Source of the DNA: Pseudomonadota bacterium | GTDB taxonomy: Bacteria; Pseudomonadota; Alphaproteobacteria; Rhizobiales; Methylopilaceae | Assembly: GCA_023389135.1 (NCBI GenBank) | Contig: JAEWEX010000308.1 | Coordinates: 1-5,103 of the forward strand | Reading direction: 5' to 3' | Length of the DNA: 5,103 nucleotides | Translations under genes and position numbers: made by a program | Notes under the pieces: model-generated | Seen by the model: the letters and a program-made list of their open reading frames with translations, nothing else | The model's database searches: none | What the model was told of the DNA's origin: nothing | Shown here: positions 5,060 to 5,103 of the stretch, in pieces | Numbering within the stretch: the stretch's first letter is position 1 | Layout: each line of letters begins with the position of its first letter

Positions 5060-5103
5060 TCAGCTGCGGAAGTGCTTGGAGAGCTTGAGCTTCTGGGCCT
5101 GGT
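5060..5103 (-). CDS. C-terminal end of a convergent gene (partial, unidentified)
   Basis: On the minus strand a frame enters from the window edge and ends with TGA at 5062-5060, reading QAQKLKLSKHFRS before the stop. The Lys-rich, codon-consistent tail (AAG, CTC, TCC, CAC, TTC, CGC) looks like genuine coding sequence with the local G/C third-position preference. Ending 6 bp from the deacetylase stop is typical of tightly packed convergent genes. Thirteen residues are too few to name a family, and the fragment could also be chance. Confidence 0.4.
   Translation of the reverse strand, partial: QAQKLKLSKHFRS

Overview
The window is very GC-rich, densely coding DNA. The protein families and the strong G/C bias at codon third positions suggest a high-GC Alphaproteobacterium (Rhizobiales or Rhodospirillales type). 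This is inferred from style, since no marker gene is present. No RNA gene, CRISPR array, insertion sequence or phage feature was seen.

The left half, on the minus strand, is the start of an ABC-importer operon of the dipeptide/oligopeptide/nickel/opine class. A 537-residue secreted solute-binding protein (1193-2806) is followed after a hairpin-containing 66-bp gap by a 325-residue DppB-type permease (149-1126). A roughly 140-bp spacer with two hairpins comes next. A further gene, expected to be the DppC-type permease, seems to begin at position 6 and runs off the window. The ATP-binding subunits would lie beyond it.

The right half, on the plus strand, starts with a LysR-type regulator (2935-3915) transcribed divergently from the importer. 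Its 3' end overlaps an ArgE/DapE-type M20 metallohydrolase (3893-5053) by 23 bp. A convergent gene, of which only the last 13 codons are visible, ends 6 bp after the hydrolase.

The 128-bp divergent intergenic region is the AT-rich part of the window. It holds a plausible promoter for each direction, an inverted repeat spanning the importer promoter, a T-N11-A site and a perfect 10-bp palindrome next to the regulator start. The simplest reading is a self-contained uptake-and-hydrolysis unit. The regulator senses a small molecule and controls an importer for a peptide-like, opine-like or N-acylated amino acid, and the cytoplasmic M20 enzyme removes an acyl group from the product or a related compound. 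The families are ordinary. The less usual points are the non-coding structures between the importer genes and in the divergent promoter. I found no convincing undescribed system.
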